From Desulforamulus ferrireducens (GTDB lineage Bacteria > Bacillota > Desulfotomaculia > Desulfotomaculales > Desulfotomaculaceae), in assembly GCF_002005145.1 (NCBI RefSeq), contig NZ_CP019698.1, forward strand, positions 2,170,001-2,234,000: a stretch of 64,000 bases of DNA, in the 5' to 3' direction. The notes under the pieces were generated by a model. It was not told the DNA's origin and searched no databases. It saw only the letters and a program-made list of their open reading frames with translations. Of the stretch, positions 1 through 8,619 are shown one piece after another (the first letter of the stretch is position 1; every line of letters begins with the position of its first letter). A program made the translations under genes and the position numbers.

Positions 1-2
1 TT

Positions 3-821
3 CGTTTTAAGCGGGATCATACGGCCATCATACTAAAGCGGATGAAGGATACCGCCGACAAAGCAGAAAAGCTCCTCACTCAATTGGGCGCGGCCATGCA
101 GATTCTTAATAATGACCTATCCAATTTAAGTGAGAAACTGGGTAATCTGCAGGATATGCAGCGACTGGGCATCTCCATTATCCGAGCTCAGGAGGAAGAA
201 CGTAAGCGTGTGGCCAGAGAAATTCACGATGGTCCAGCTCAATCCATGGCTAATATTGTCATGCGGGCTGAGTTTTGTCTTAGGCTGTTAGATATGAATT
301 CTTCTTTGGTGAGAGAGGAATTAATGTCACTGCAGCAATTAGTCCGACTAAGCCTACAGGATGTACGGAAAATCATTTTTGACCTCAGGCCCATGGTGCT
401 GGATGATTTAGGTCTTGTCCCAGCGGTAAAACGTTATCTGGAGGAATATAAAAAACAAAATAATATCGAGGTGGAATTCGTTTTTTGGGGTAAGGAGAAT
501 AGATTTGACACTTCCTTAGAAGTGGCGGCCTTTAGAATTATTCAAGAAGCACTCACCAATATAAAAAAACATGCCAAAGCACGACATGTTATAATAAGAA
601 TGGAGCTCATTCCCAACAAAGTTAACGTATATATAAAGGATGATGGATGTGGCTTCGCCCTTGATAAACTTGTACCAAGTGAGGGCAGCGGCTTTGGCTT
701 AATCGGTATTAAGGAACGTATCCAACTCTTAAAGGGTGGAGTTAATATAAATTCATCTCCCGGTAAGGGAACCGAAATATCCTTCTGGTTGCCTATCGGA
801 GAAGAAAACGGGGGGATGTAA
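3..821 (+). CDS. degS: DegS-like sensor histidine kinase, 5' end outside window
   Basis: Sensor kinase of the HisKA_3/HATPase class that would phosphorylate the response regulator immediately downstream. The reading frame is open back to the window edge (residues ...RDHTAIILKR precede the first ATG at 42), and DegS proteins carry a long N-terminal coiled coil, so the visible ATG is probably internal. Counting from ATG 42, an H-box RVAREIHDGPAQ has His62; the N-box is RIIQEALTNIKKHA and the G-boxes are DDGCGF and GFGLIGIKERI. There is no membrane segment, consistent with a cytoplasmic DegS-type kinase. The stop is 2 bases from the next start, so the two genes are cotranscribed. Confidence 0.85.
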   Translation, partial: RFKRDHTAIILKRMKDTADKAEKLLTQLGAAMQILNNDLSNLSEKLGNLQDMQRLGISIIRAQEEERKRVAREIHDGPAQSMANIVMRAEFCLRLLDMNSSLVREELMSLQQLVRLSLQDVRKIIFDLRPMVLDDLGLVPAVKRYLEEYKKQNNIEVEFVFWGKENRFDTSLEVAAFRIIQEALTNIKKHAKARHVIIRMELIPNKVNVYIKDDGCGFALDKLVPSEGSGFGLIGIKERIQLLKGGVNINSSPGKGTEISFWLPIGEENGGM

Positions 822-823
822 TT

Positions 824-1477
824 ATGCCTGACTCAATTAACCTTCTTATTGCTGATGATCATGCTCTTATTCGGGAAGGACTAAGAAAAATACTTTCCAT
901 TGAACCACAAATTAATGTGGTGGGAGAAGTTGCCGATGGCGAACAAGCAGTGGCATTTTGCCGCCAAAATGATGTGGACATCCTATTACTGGATATCAAT
1001 ATGCCCATCATGAACGGCATTGAAGCCTGCCGTAAGATAAAGGAAATAAAACCCCAGCTGGGTATCATAGCTTTAACCATTCATGACCAGGATGATTATT
1101 TATTTGAACTTATTAAATACGGCATATCCGGCTATGTTTTAAAAGATGTGCATCCCCATCAACTAATTCAAACCATTTTAGGCGTCGCCCGTGGCGAGTC
1201 ATTTATTCCGCCCTCCCTTACCACCAGAGTTCTGGCTGAGTTTCATCGTCTTACCTCCGGTGAGACAGAGAAAAAGCATCATTTATTAACTGAGCGGGAA
1301 ATTGAAGTATTAAAACAAGTAGCTACCGGTCAAAGCAATAAGGACATTGCTAAAGCGCTATACATAAGTGAGAAAACCGTTAAAAACCACCTGACCAACA
1401 TCTTTCAGAAAATTGGTGTTGCCGACCGAACCCAAGCAGCCTTATATGCCATTAAAGAAAAGTTAGTGGAAATCTGA
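824..1477 (+). CDS. degU: DegU-like NarL/FixJ response regulator
   Basis: Response regulator of 217 residues with an N-terminal receiver domain (acidic pocket ADDH, phospho-acceptor Asp in LLLDINMP, conserved Lys in LKDVHPHQL) and a C-terminal LuxR/GerE helix-turn-helix (LTEREIEVLKQVATGQSNKDIA...VKNHLTNIFQKIGV). It lies directly after the DegS-like kinase and is probably its partner. An intrinsic terminator follows at once. The target genes cannot be read from this window. Confidence 0.88.
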   Translation: MPDSINLLIADDHALIREGLRKILSIEPQINVVGEVADGEQAVAFCRQNDVDILLLDINMPIMNGIEACRKIKEIKPQLGIIALTIHDQDDYLFELIKYGISGYVLKDVHPHQLIQTILGVARGESFIPPSLTTRVLAEFHRLTSGETEKKHHLLTEREIEVLKQVATGQSNKDIAKALYISEKTVKNHLTNIFQKIGVADRTQAALYAIKEKLVEI

Positions 1478-1508
1478 CGTCCTGAGTAAAAGCTCAGGGC
1501 GTTTATTG
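1477..1508 (+). terminator. Intrinsic terminator of degSU
   Basis: A 10-bp stem (CCTGAG/CTCAGG core, extended by ACGT/GCGT) is followed by TTTATT directly after the degU stop codon. Confidence 0.7.
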
Positions 1509-1515
1509 GTTCGAT

Positions 1516-1557
1516 AAAAAATAGCTGAAGTGTACCACAGGCACACCCCAGCTATTT
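1516..1557 (-). terminator. Terminator of the phosphodiesterase-like gene
   Basis: A 9-bp stem AAATAGCTG/CAGCTATTT with a run of T on the minus strand sits just past the stop codon of the gene at 1558-2715 and converges on the degU terminator. Confidence 0.7.
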
Positions 1558-2715
1558 CTAAAACATAAGAAATCTTTTGCGTAATAACTTATACATGACA
1601 ATATAACCCAGGGCAAAAATTCCCAATGCCACCAAGGCAATCAAGTGGTAGGTACCGATACGAGCGTTAAGCCCGTCTATCTTTGCATCCCTAACTGCAA
1701 TTTCTCTTTGTATATCGTCCTTCTCCCGGGCTAAAATCTCCTGCTGTTGTTTTACTGCCAATTTTTCTTCCTGTAAACGAGTCATTTCCTGCAGTAAGTG
1801 AGCATTAGCTTTACTTAAATCAGCAATCCTTTCATTTAATAGGTATTCCTTAGACTGCCCGCCAATTTCCTTAAAAGCATTCCATAACACTAAGCCATCC
1901 ACCTTACCTAGCTTGACGCCATTTAAGTAACCAACGGTGGGGGCAATATCGCAGATACTAACTGGTGGAAACTGGCTATTGGTCTGAAAGGGTAGCCCCT
2001 TGATAATTAATGGCGGCGCACCTAAGGTTCCGGTAATGATAATCATACTGTTATCAAAACCAGCTTCATCATGAAGTTTTTTTAGTAAACGGCCCACCTG
2101 AGCATCTGTTTTGGTGACTGCCATTTTATATTCATTGCTCTTGGCACCGTATTTTTTATAAACTTCCCTTAATTCCGGCAACACAACCACATTGAAATAA
2201 GCCGATTCCATATTCCATTCGTTTAGTAGGTTGCTAATTACCAATTCATCCTTACCATTAAAGGGCCCGCTGCAATTATGTCCACCCTGAGCCGGTAATT
2301 TTTTCAGTTCACCCTCTGCGCCAAAAAAAGCTGTTTTTATCTTTTTCTCTGCCATTAAGTGTTGGATGGTTTTTCCTGTAAAGTTATCCCCCTTTTGTAT
2401 AAACTTATGGTTTTCCGGCAGCAGCCCGGTTAATATGGAGGTTACTGTAGCTTGTGCTGTATCGGGGAATACAGAAATCACCTCATTACAACGAATCCCT
2501 GCATTGGCTATGCCGTTTATATTGGGGGCGGAAGTCTTTTGCAGTGTTTCTGCCTGTAGTCCGTCAATGATAATCAAGAATATTTTACTGGTTACTTGCG
2601 GCGTCTGCCCTTGGGTCGGTTGCTTGGTATCAGGCTCAGCTGCAGCTAAGGACGTAGTGGTTAAAACTATGATCATCATTAGTAGACAGCAAAGTAACTT
2701 TTTACCAGTATACAT
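1558..2715 (-). CDS. Membrane-anchored alkaline phosphatase/phosphodiesterase-superfamily protein, probably degenerate
   Basis: Protein of 385 residues with an N-terminal signal peptide (KKLLCCLLMMIIVLTTTSLAAA), a type I phosphodiesterase/nucleotide pyrophosphatase-like core and a C-terminal coiled coil (about residues 290-350) followed by one membrane segment near the end (LIALVALGIFALGYIVMYKLL). The core keeps IFLIIIDGLQ with the first metal Asp and the nucleophile-region motif FPDTAQATVTSILTG. The later metal motifs usual for the family (D..GH and SDHGM) are not visible: MIIITGTLGAPP stands where the DHG motif is expected. It may be a non-catalytic, externally exposed relative. A strong RBS (GGGGGG) precedes ATG 2715. 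It is transcribed alone. Confidence 0.7.
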   Translation of the reverse strand: MYTGKKLLCCLLMMIIVLTTTSLAAAEPDTKQPTQGQTPQVTSKIFLIIIDGLQAETLQKTSAPNINGIANAGIRCNEVISVFPDTAQATVTSILTGLLPENHKFIQKGDNFTGKTIQHLMAEKKIKTAFFGAEGELKKLPAQGGHNCSGPFNGKDELVISNLLNEWNMESAYFNVVVLPELREVYKKYGAKSNEYKMAVTKTDAQVGRLLKKLHDEAGFDNSMIIITGTLGAPPLIIKGLPFQTNSQFPPVSICDIAPTVGYLNGVKLGKVDGLVLWNAFKEIGGQSKEYLLNERIADLSKANAHLLQEMTRLQEEKLAVKQQQEILAREKDDIQREIAVRDAKIDGLNARIGTYHLIALVALGIFALGYIVMYKLLRKRFLMF

Positions 2716-2895
2716 TAAAGTAACCCCCCTTTGGGTGGCATTTTATTATTCATGTATATAAAGGCTTTGTCCACTTTATGACCATAATTTTCCTCTTTTT
2801 TCTGACACTGGATAAAATTTTGGTATTAATGAATAAACCTATCCATATTTGTCCAAAATATTAATACTCCGCTTTGGTGAGTTCTATCTCTCCCC

Positions 2896-2924
2896 GTCCA
2901 GCTTATTGCTGGACTATTTTTTTT
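2896..2924 (+). terminator. Terminator-like hairpin with no gene upstream
   Basis: GTCCAGC/GCTGGAC stem with a 5-base loop followed by TATTTTTTTT. No plus-strand gene precedes it. It may end a short transcript from about 2760-2890, where nothing else is recognised. Confidence 0.4.
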
Positions 2925-2948
2925 GTTGAAAATAACATCTAATAACTC

Positions 2949-2977
2949 TTGCCAACGGGCAATTATTTTGTTAAAAT
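2949..2977 (+). promoter_or_regulatory. Promoter of tRNA-Pro
   Basis: TTGCCA and TAAAAT separated by 17 bases, ending 21 bases before the tRNA 5' end. Confidence 0.65.
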
Positions 2978-2998
2978 AGCTTCTGTCAGTGAACGAAT

Positions 2999-3075
2999 CG
3001 GGGTGTAGCGCAGCTTGGTAGCGCACCTGCCTTGGGAGCAGGGGGTCGCACGTTCAAATCGTGTCACCCCGACCA
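2999..3075 (+). tRNA. tRNA-Pro (UGG)
   Basis: A full cloverleaf can be drawn: acceptor CGGGGTG/CACCCCG, anticodon arm CCTGC-CTTGGGA-GCAGG with anticodon TGG, T-loop GTTCAAATC, and an encoded CCA end at 3073-3075. It is a stand-alone gene with its own promoter and terminator. Confidence 0.95.
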
Positions 3076-3080
3076 GTTAT

Positions 3081-3120
3081 AAAAATCCTGAAACCTTAAA
3101 CAGGCTTCAGGATTTTTTAT
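3081..3120 (+). terminator. Terminator of tRNA-Pro
   Basis: Stem AAATCCTGAA-CC/GG-TTCAGGATTT followed by T6, six bases after the CCA. Confidence 0.75.
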
Positions 3121-3133
3121 TTTACTGACAAAT

Positions 3134-3175
3134 AAACCACCATTGAGAAGTTTAGTAACTTCTCAAGGTGGTTTT
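3134..3175 (-). terminator. Terminator of gatCAB
   Basis: Long stem AACCACC-TTGAGAAGTT/AACTTCTCAA-GGTGGTT located between tRNA-Pro and the end of gatB, with T-rich flanks on both strands. It can serve the minus-strand gat genes. Confidence 0.6.
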
Positions 3176-3199
3176 AAATAATACCTTTTCTTTTTACCT

Positions 3200-4642
3200 T
3201 TACTTAGTTAGCTCTTCCCGCAGCATTTTATTAACCACGCCGGGATTAGCCTGGCCCTTAGTGGCTTTCATTACTTGCCCCACTAAAAAGCCAATGGCTT
3301 GCTCCTTACCGGATTTAAAATCAGCTACTGATTTCGGGTTATTAGCGATAACCTCGGCAATAACTTGGCTTAACTGCCCGGCATCGGATATTTGAGAAAG
3401 CCCCTTTTCCTTGACAATTTGCTCGGGGTCTTTACCTTCTTTAAACATAATCTCGAAAACTTCTTTACCTATCTTGTTACTGATGGTGCCTTTTTTAATT
3501 AAATTTAACAGAGAGGCTAGGCCATCAGGGGTCACCTTGGCCTGGTGCAGTTCCATATTGCCGGCATTTAACAGACGCAAAAGTTCGCTCATCATCCAGT
3601 TGCTGATGGTCTTGGCGTCAGGAAACTTTTGCAGTGTGGCGTCAAAAAACTCTGCCAAGGCAAGGGAACTGGTAATAATGCCTGCATCGTAGGCCGGCAA
3701 GCCGTATTCCTCAATAAGGCGTTTCCTACGAGAGTCCGGTAATTCGGGTATGGTCGCCCTGACCTCTTCAATCCATTCCCTGGTTAACTCAATGGGGGTA
3801 AGCTCATGATCCATAAAGCACCTGTAATCCGGGTTTTCCTTATTACGCATGGATACAGTGATACCCCTGTTTTCATCCCAGCCCCGGGTCTCCTGGACAA
3901 CCTTATCCCCGTACTCCAACACCGCTATTTGTCTTTCCACTTCATATTCAATAGCCCGCTGTACAGCACGGAAGGAGTTCATATTTTTTATTTCTGTTTT
4001 AGTGCCCAGGGTTGTGCTGCCAACAGGACGAACTGAAACGTTAGCGTCACAACGCAGGGAACCCTGCTCCATCTTAACATCGGATACCCCGGTGTATTCC
4101 AGGATAGCCTTTAGTTTCTCCAGATAAGCTTTGGCCTCTTCACCTGAGCGTATTTCAGGCTCGGATACGATTTCTATGAGAGGCATCCCGGATCTGTTGT
4201 AGTCCACAAAGGAGGCCAGGGAATTAGTAATAGAGCCGCCTGAATGGGCCAGCTTACCCGGATCTTCTTCAATATGGGCCCTGGTAATTCTTATTCGTTT
4301 AGTCTGACCATTTACATCTATATCCAGATAGCCGTTATAGGCAATGGGCCGAAAGACCTGGGAGATCTGATAACCCTTAGGCAAATCCGGATAATAATAA
4401 TTTTTTCTATCAAACCAAGTATAGGTGCCAATTTCACAATTAAGGGCCAATCCGGCCTTGGTGGCTAATTCAACTACTTTTTTATTTAACACACCGGTGC
4501 TGCCAGGCAGACCCAGGCAGACAGGGCATACTTGACTGTTAGGCTCCTTCCCAAATTCCGTGGAACAACCGCAAAATAATTTCGTCTTAGTCTTTAACTC
4601 TACGTGAACCTCTAAGCCGATTACTGCTTCGTATTTACTCAT
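3200..4642 (-). CDS. gatB: Asp/Glu-tRNA amidotransferase subunit B
   Basis: 480-residue GatB. It phosphorylates Glu/Asp on misacylated tRNA-Gln/tRNA-Asn, after which ammonia delivered from GatA yields the amide. The full-length family signature is present: [28 protein letters not shown] at the N-terminus with its Cys pair, [23 protein letters not shown], the Asp/Glu-rich catalytic region HIEEDPGKL and [13 protein letters not shown], and the C-terminal YqeY-like tail ending [13 protein letters not shown]. It is the last gene of gatC-gatA-gatB, 23 bases downstream of gatA. Start ATG 4642 is preceded by a GGGGGT stretch. Confidence 0.95.
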   Translation of the reverse strand: MSKYEAVIGLEVHVELKTKTKLFCGCSTEFGKEPNSQVCPVCLGLPGSTGVLNKKVVELATKAGLALNCEIGTYTWFDRKNYYYPDLPKGYQISQVFRPIAYNGYLDIDVNGQTKRIRITRAHIEEDPGKLAHSGGSITNSLASFVDYNRSGMPLIEIVSEPEIRSGEEAKAYLEKLKAILEYTGVSDVKMEQGSLRCDANVSVRPVGSTTLGTKTEIKNMNSFRAVQRAIEYEVERQIAVLEYGDKVVQETRGWDENRGITVSMRNKENPDYRCFMDHELTPIELTREWIEEVRATIPELPDSRRKRLIEEYGLPAYDAGIITSSLALAEFFDATLQKFPDAKTISNWMMSELLRLLNAGNMELHQAKVTPDGLASLLNLIKKGTISNKIGKEVFEIMFKEGKDPEQIVKEKGLSQISDAGQLSQVIAEVIANNPKSVADFKSGKEQAIGFLVGQVMKATKGQANPGVVNKMLREELTK

Positions 4643-4665
4643 CTTAACCCCCTGTAAACATGTAA

Positions 4666-6126
4666 TTAACGGGATAAAGCAGGCTCTGGCCTTGTTTGAT
4701 CCGTACTTTGCTCCAGAGTATAGCCTACCCTCAGCAGAGTTCCCTCGTCAAAAGGCCGGGCAATAAGCTGAAGTCCCACAGATAGCCCCTGGACCATACC
4801 AAAGGGTAGGGACATAGCCGGTAAACCGGCTAAGTTAACCGGTATGTTATAGATATGGGACTGATACATAGCTAAAGGAGTATTTACTTTTTCCGCTAGT
4901 GGAAAGGCAGTTGAGGGACTGGTAGGCGTCAACAGCAAGTCATACTTTTTAAAGACTTGGTCAAAATCCTGTCTTACCAGATTACGTACTTTTAAGGCCT
5001 TAACGTAATAGGCCTCATAATTTGCCGTACTTAAGACAAAAGTTCCCAGCATAATCCGCCTTTTTACTTCATCCCCAAAGCCCTGGCTACGGGTTTTTTT
5101 GAACATGCTTAAAACATCTTCTTCCTCTACCCTTAAACCATGCCTAACTCCATCATAGCGGGCTAAATTGGAGCTTGCTTCCGCAGAGGAGATAATATAA
5201 TGGGCGGCTGGTGCATATTCGGTATGGGGCAGGCTAACCTCTTCACAAACTGCCCCCAGTTCCTCCAGCTTACGGACCGCTTCCTGAATCTTGGCGGCTA
5301 CCTCCGGTGAAAGATTTGTTTCAAAATATTCTTTAGGTAAGCCGATCTTTAATCCTTTGACATCACAGACAAGGTTCTTTTTGAAATCCGGTACATCAAC
5401 AGAAACTGAAGTTGAATCCTTGCTATCGTAACCGCAGATAACATTTAAGACCAGGGCTAAATCAGTTATATCCCTGGTTATGGGGCCGATTTGATCGAGA
5501 GAAGAAGCATGGGATATTAGACCAGTTTTGGAGACATAACCATATGTAGGTTTAAGACCTATTACGCCACAGAAAGACGCTGGCTGGCGAATTGCCCCGT
5601 CTGTATCGGTGCCTAAGGTAAAGGCCGCTTCCCCCGCGGCTACGGCAGCCGCTGCACCACCACTGGCACCACCGGGCACCCTTGCCAAGTCAAAGGGATT
5701 CCTCGTGTTAAAAAATCCTGAATTCTCGGTGGAAGAACCCATGGCAAACTCATCCATATTACACTTACCCAGTAATACCGCGCCGGCACCTTTTAATCTC
5801 TCAGTAACAGTGGCATCATAGGGAGGTACAAAATTATATAGTATTTGGGAAGCACAGGTGGTTTTGATTCCCTTGGTACAAATATTGTCCGTAATGGCCA
5901 TAGGAATCCCTGCCAAAGGAGAAAGCTCTTCACCCCGGGACCGTTTTTCATCAACACTCCTGGCTTGAGCTAAAGCATCCTCCCCTGTGACTGTCACAAA
6001 GGCTTTAATATCATCTTCAACTTGGTCGATATGTTGTAAATAGTCCTTGGTTATTTCTTCGCTGCTAATCTCGTTCTTCTTTAAGAGTTCACTCAGCTGG
6101 TGAACGGATAATCTGTTCAATTGCAT
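4666..6126 (-). CDS. gatA: Asp/Glu-tRNA amidotransferase subunit A
   Basis: Amidase-family glutaminase subunit that releases ammonia for the GatB reaction. The Ser-cisSer-Lys triad is visible: Lys in [13 protein letters not shown], the glycine/serine-rich loop [17 protein letters not shown] and the nucleophile region [25 protein letters not shown]. The frame extends to 6246, but the longer form would overlap gatC. ATG 6126 ([15 protein letters not shown]) has a perfect AGGAGG 6 bases upstream and gives the normal 486 residues, so it is chosen. One odd point: the usual DTGGSIR motif reads DTDGAIR here, an uncommon variation in an active-site strand. Confidence 0.95.
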   Translation of the reverse strand: MQLNRLSVHQLSELLKKNEISSEEITKDYLQHIDQVEDDIKAFVTVTGEDALAQARSVDEKRSRGEELSPLAGIPMAITDNICTKGIKTTCASQILYNFVPPYDATVTERLKGAGAVLLGKCNMDEFAMGSSTENSGFFNTRNPFDLARVPGGASGGAAAAVAAGEAAFTLGTDTDGAIRQPASFCGVIGLKPTYGYVSKTGLISHASSLDQIGPITRDITDLALVLNVICGYDSKDSTSVSVDVPDFKKNLVCDVKGLKIGLPKEYFETNLSPEVAAKIQEAVRKLEELGAVCEEVSLPHTEYAPAAHYIISSAEASSNLARYDGVRHGLRVEEEDVLSMFKKTRSQGFGDEVKRRIMLGTFVLSTANYEAYYVKALKVRNLVRQDFDQVFKKYDLLLTPTSPSTAFPLAEKVNTPLAMYQSHIYNIPVNLAGLPAMSLPFGMVQGLSVGLQLIARPFDEGTLLRVGYTLEQSTDQTRPEPALSR

Positions 6127-6139
6127 GGGAGACCTCCTG

Positions 6140-6424
6140 CTAAATAATACGGGGCACCACAAAAGCCCCAGCTTCTTCTTTTGGTGCATTTGCCAAGGCC
6201 AATTCTTTATCCAGGCTTGGCTGTAGCTCGTCCTCCCTAAAGACATTCTTTAGTGGAACGACATGACCGGCAGGCTCTACAGCACTGGTATCTATCTTAT
6301 GTAAAATGTCCAGATAGTCCAAAATTTCGTTAAGGGACTCTGTATAGGCTGCACTTTCTTCCACTGCCAGGTCAAGTCTACTTGCATGTGCAAGTTGCTC
6401 CATGTCCTTCTCGTCAATTTTCAA
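6140..6424 (-). CDS. gatC: Asp/Glu-tRNA amidotransferase subunit C
   Basis: 94-residue GatC that stabilises the GatA-GatB complex. Typical features are IDEKDMEQLAHASRLDLAVEE at the N-terminus, LNEILDYLDILHKIDTSAVEP in the middle and the FREDELQPSL motif near the C-terminus. It is the first gene of gatCAB, 13 bases before the gatA start. Confidence 0.93.
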   Translation of the reverse strand: MKIDEKDMEQLAHASRLDLAVEESAAYTESLNEILDYLDILHKIDTSAVEPAGHVVPLKNVFREDELQPSLDKELALANAPKEEAGAFVVPRII

Positions 6425-6531
6425 GACATATCAACCTTCTTTCTTCTACTTTAATCTATTTAATTAATAACATGTCTAAACACCCTATGTCCAGTCGGAA
6501 ACCCCAAAAATCAAAAAGCAGTACAAATGAT

Positions 6532-6559
6532 TAACCGCCTGTCAATTAACTGGCGGTTA
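6532..6559 (-). terminator. Inverted repeat between the diguanylate cyclase gene and gatC, possible terminator
   Basis: Perfect 8-bp stem TAACCGCC/GGCGGTTA. The tail on the minus strand is AT-rich but has no clean T-run, so termination is likely but not certain. Confidence 0.4.
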
Positions 6560-6621
6560 GTATTATTCTTTATAGGGTTACTTATTTGGAGAGTTCTCGA
6601 CGGTTAAGACAATTAGCTTCT

Positions 6622-8379
6622 TTATTCTGCTTGGAGAAAGACTACTCTATTTTTTCCCCCTTCCTTTGCTTTATACAGTGCCATATCTGCCAGGGAAAGA
6701 AGCTTATGTACCGGCAGGGTACCATCAATGACGGCTACACCAATACTCAAGCTAATATTGCAGCAATATTGATAATGAACAAGGCACAACTCTTTCTCTT
6801 TGACTAGACTACGTAGTTTTTCTGCCACAATGACTGCTTCCTCAGCCGAAGCCCCATCCAATAATACAACAAACTCGTCCCCACCTAATCGGGCTAACAG
6901 GTCTCCCTCTCTGAGGTTACTTCTCAGTATACCGCTCACGGATACCAGTAGATTATCCCCGGCTTCGTGTCCTAAAGTATCGTTTACCTCCTTGAAATTG
7001 TCCAAATCAATGAATAATATGGCACTTATTTGACCACGCTTTGCTTTAGCCACTGCCCTGCCAATGGCTTCTTCAAATAACAACCTATTGGGAACACCGG
7101 TTAGGGCATCATGGGTGGCTAAATATCGTAGTTTTTTCTCTGCTAACCTTTCAGAGGTTATATTTCTTATCGATATTATAGCCCCAACCAGCTTTCTGTC
7201 ATTGTTCAATAGAGGTCCAGCAGTAACCAGCAGATAGGTTCCTGGATCTTGTTGGTTGTTAGCCGGGATAAAGAACTCCTTGCTTATTGTTCTTTCCTTT
7301 TGGTTCAGAGAATCACTGCCATCACATTTTGTTACTAAAAAGAGCATATCTACTATATCCACTTCATGATTGTTGTAAAATGGCAAGACACTGGCGTAGT
7401 TGCTTTTACCAATAATATTTTCTTCGGGTACTCCGGTCATTTCTTCAATGGCCCTATTCCAGGCAATGACCTTCTTGTCCTGGTCAATGACGAAGGTAGC
7501 ATCGGGTAAAAACTCAATAATATCTAATAATTGTTGGTGGGCAGCTCGCAGTTCCCTTTCGGCTTTTTTGCGTTCAACCCTCATCCGTTCAAAACTCTTG
7601 GCTAGATAACCTATCTCATCATCCCTCTGTACTTTAATTTCTGTATCAAGATCACCTAATGCCAGAAGATTTGCTGCAGCAGCCAATCTCCTGATTGGTT
7701 TTACAATAAATTTAGTAATAAACAAGATAATCAACAGTATCATTAACAGGTTGATGATGATGGTTGAAATTATATTCCACATGAAATGGGTATAGATTTC
7801 ATTTACATATTGACTACTGGCTCCCACGTACCAAATACCAATATTTTGGCCACTGGCATCTTTAATAGGTTTATAGCCGGTCTGATATTTAACCCCTACT
7901 ACTTCCGCCTCACCAAAATACTCCTGCCCTCTATCCAAAACAATCTGTTTAATCTCTTCTGACACCTTGGTACCCACAGCCCGTTTACCATCTCTAATCA
8001 CATTGGTGGCGATACGAGTATCTCCTTGAAATATCGTACAGGTATCCCCTGTCACACTGCCGATAAAATCAACTATTACATGATTATCGTTCATTAGGTA
8101 AGTGCCCTTATACAGCAAACCGTCCTTAATCTGCCAAGGACCTGGGAAAATAATATTAAGAAGTGCTTCTCCCATTTGCATATCGCCTCTTACTTTCTCC
8201 AGGGCAGCCTGGTTGGCATTGTTTTGGGACTGTTTCGTGATCCAAAGCATGTTGGCAACTTGGACTATGATAACTATTAGAATCAAAATAGTTATTCGCC
8301 AACGAATAGACTTAAGATTGTAAAAGCTGGATTTTGGCTTAGCACTAAACAGGAGTCCTTCCTCCATTCCCACTTTCAT
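6622..8379 (-). CDS. Membrane diguanylate cyclase: Cache-HAMP-PAS-GGDEF
   Basis: Predicted c-di-GMP synthase of 585 residues. Order: cytoplasmic tail, TM (about 27-48, ITILILIVIIVQVANMLW), extracytoplasmic single-Cache-like sensor (about 50-190, ending GIWYVGASSQYVNEI), second TM (about 200-222), HAMP (KPIRRLAAAANLLALGDLD), PAS (about 285-405) and GGDEF (about 415-580). The active site is an intact GGDEF (RLGGDEFVVLL), and an RxxD inhibitory site (REGD) stands five residues before it, so product inhibition is expected. It probably supplies c-di-GMP for the two riboswitches in this window. Monocistronic; no EAL domain. Confidence 0.9.
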   Translation of the reverse strand: MKVGMEEGLLFSAKPKSSFYNLKSIRWRITILILIVIIVQVANMLWITKQSQNNANQAALEKVRGDMQMGEALLNIIFPGPWQIKDGLLYKGTYLMNDNHVIVDFIGSVTGDTCTIFQGDTRIATNVIRDGKRAVGTKVSEEIKQIVLDRGQEYFGEAEVVGVKYQTGYKPIKDASGQNIGIWYVGASSQYVNEIYTHFMWNIISTIIINLLMILLIILFITKFIVKPIRRLAAAANLLALGDLDTEIKVQRDDEIGYLAKSFERMRVERKKAERELRAAHQQLLDIIEFLPDATFVIDQDKKVIAWNRAIEEMTGVPEENIIGKSNYASVLPFYNNHEVDIVDMLFLVTKCDGSDSLNQKERTISKEFFIPANNQQDPGTYLLVTAGPLLNNDRKLVGAIISIRNITSERLAEKKLRYLATHDALTGVPNRLLFEEAIGRAVAKAKRGQISAILFIDLDNFKEVNDTLGHEAGDNLLVSVSGILRSNLREGDLLARLGGDEFVVLLDGASAEEAVIVAEKLRSLVKEKELCLVHYQYCCNISLSIGVAVIDGTLPVHKLLSLADMALYKAKEGGKNRVVFLQAE

Positions 8380-8562
8380 AATATTAAGTTATTTTTACAT
8401 GACGTAATTCTCTGTCTTTTTCTTGTCTCCTTTAATAAACCTTTACTAAATTTAAAAATAATAGGGATAAATATTTTTAGAAAGTTTAAGTCTAATTTGA
8501 GAACAGTTAATAGTCAACTCATGAACCTTTGTTTGTACCTATTTCTATCTAGGTTGCAACAA

Positions 8563-8595
8563 TAAGGGGACCTTGTTCAACTACAACAAGGTCCC
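8563..8595 (-). terminator. Terminator of the chemoreceptor gene
   Basis: Perfect 11-bp stem GGGACCTTGTT/AACAAGGTCCC followed on the minus strand by TTATTGTT, just past the stop codon at 8620. Confidence 0.75.
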
Positions 8596-8619
8596 ACACT
8601 TGCCAGGACAAACTAAAAA

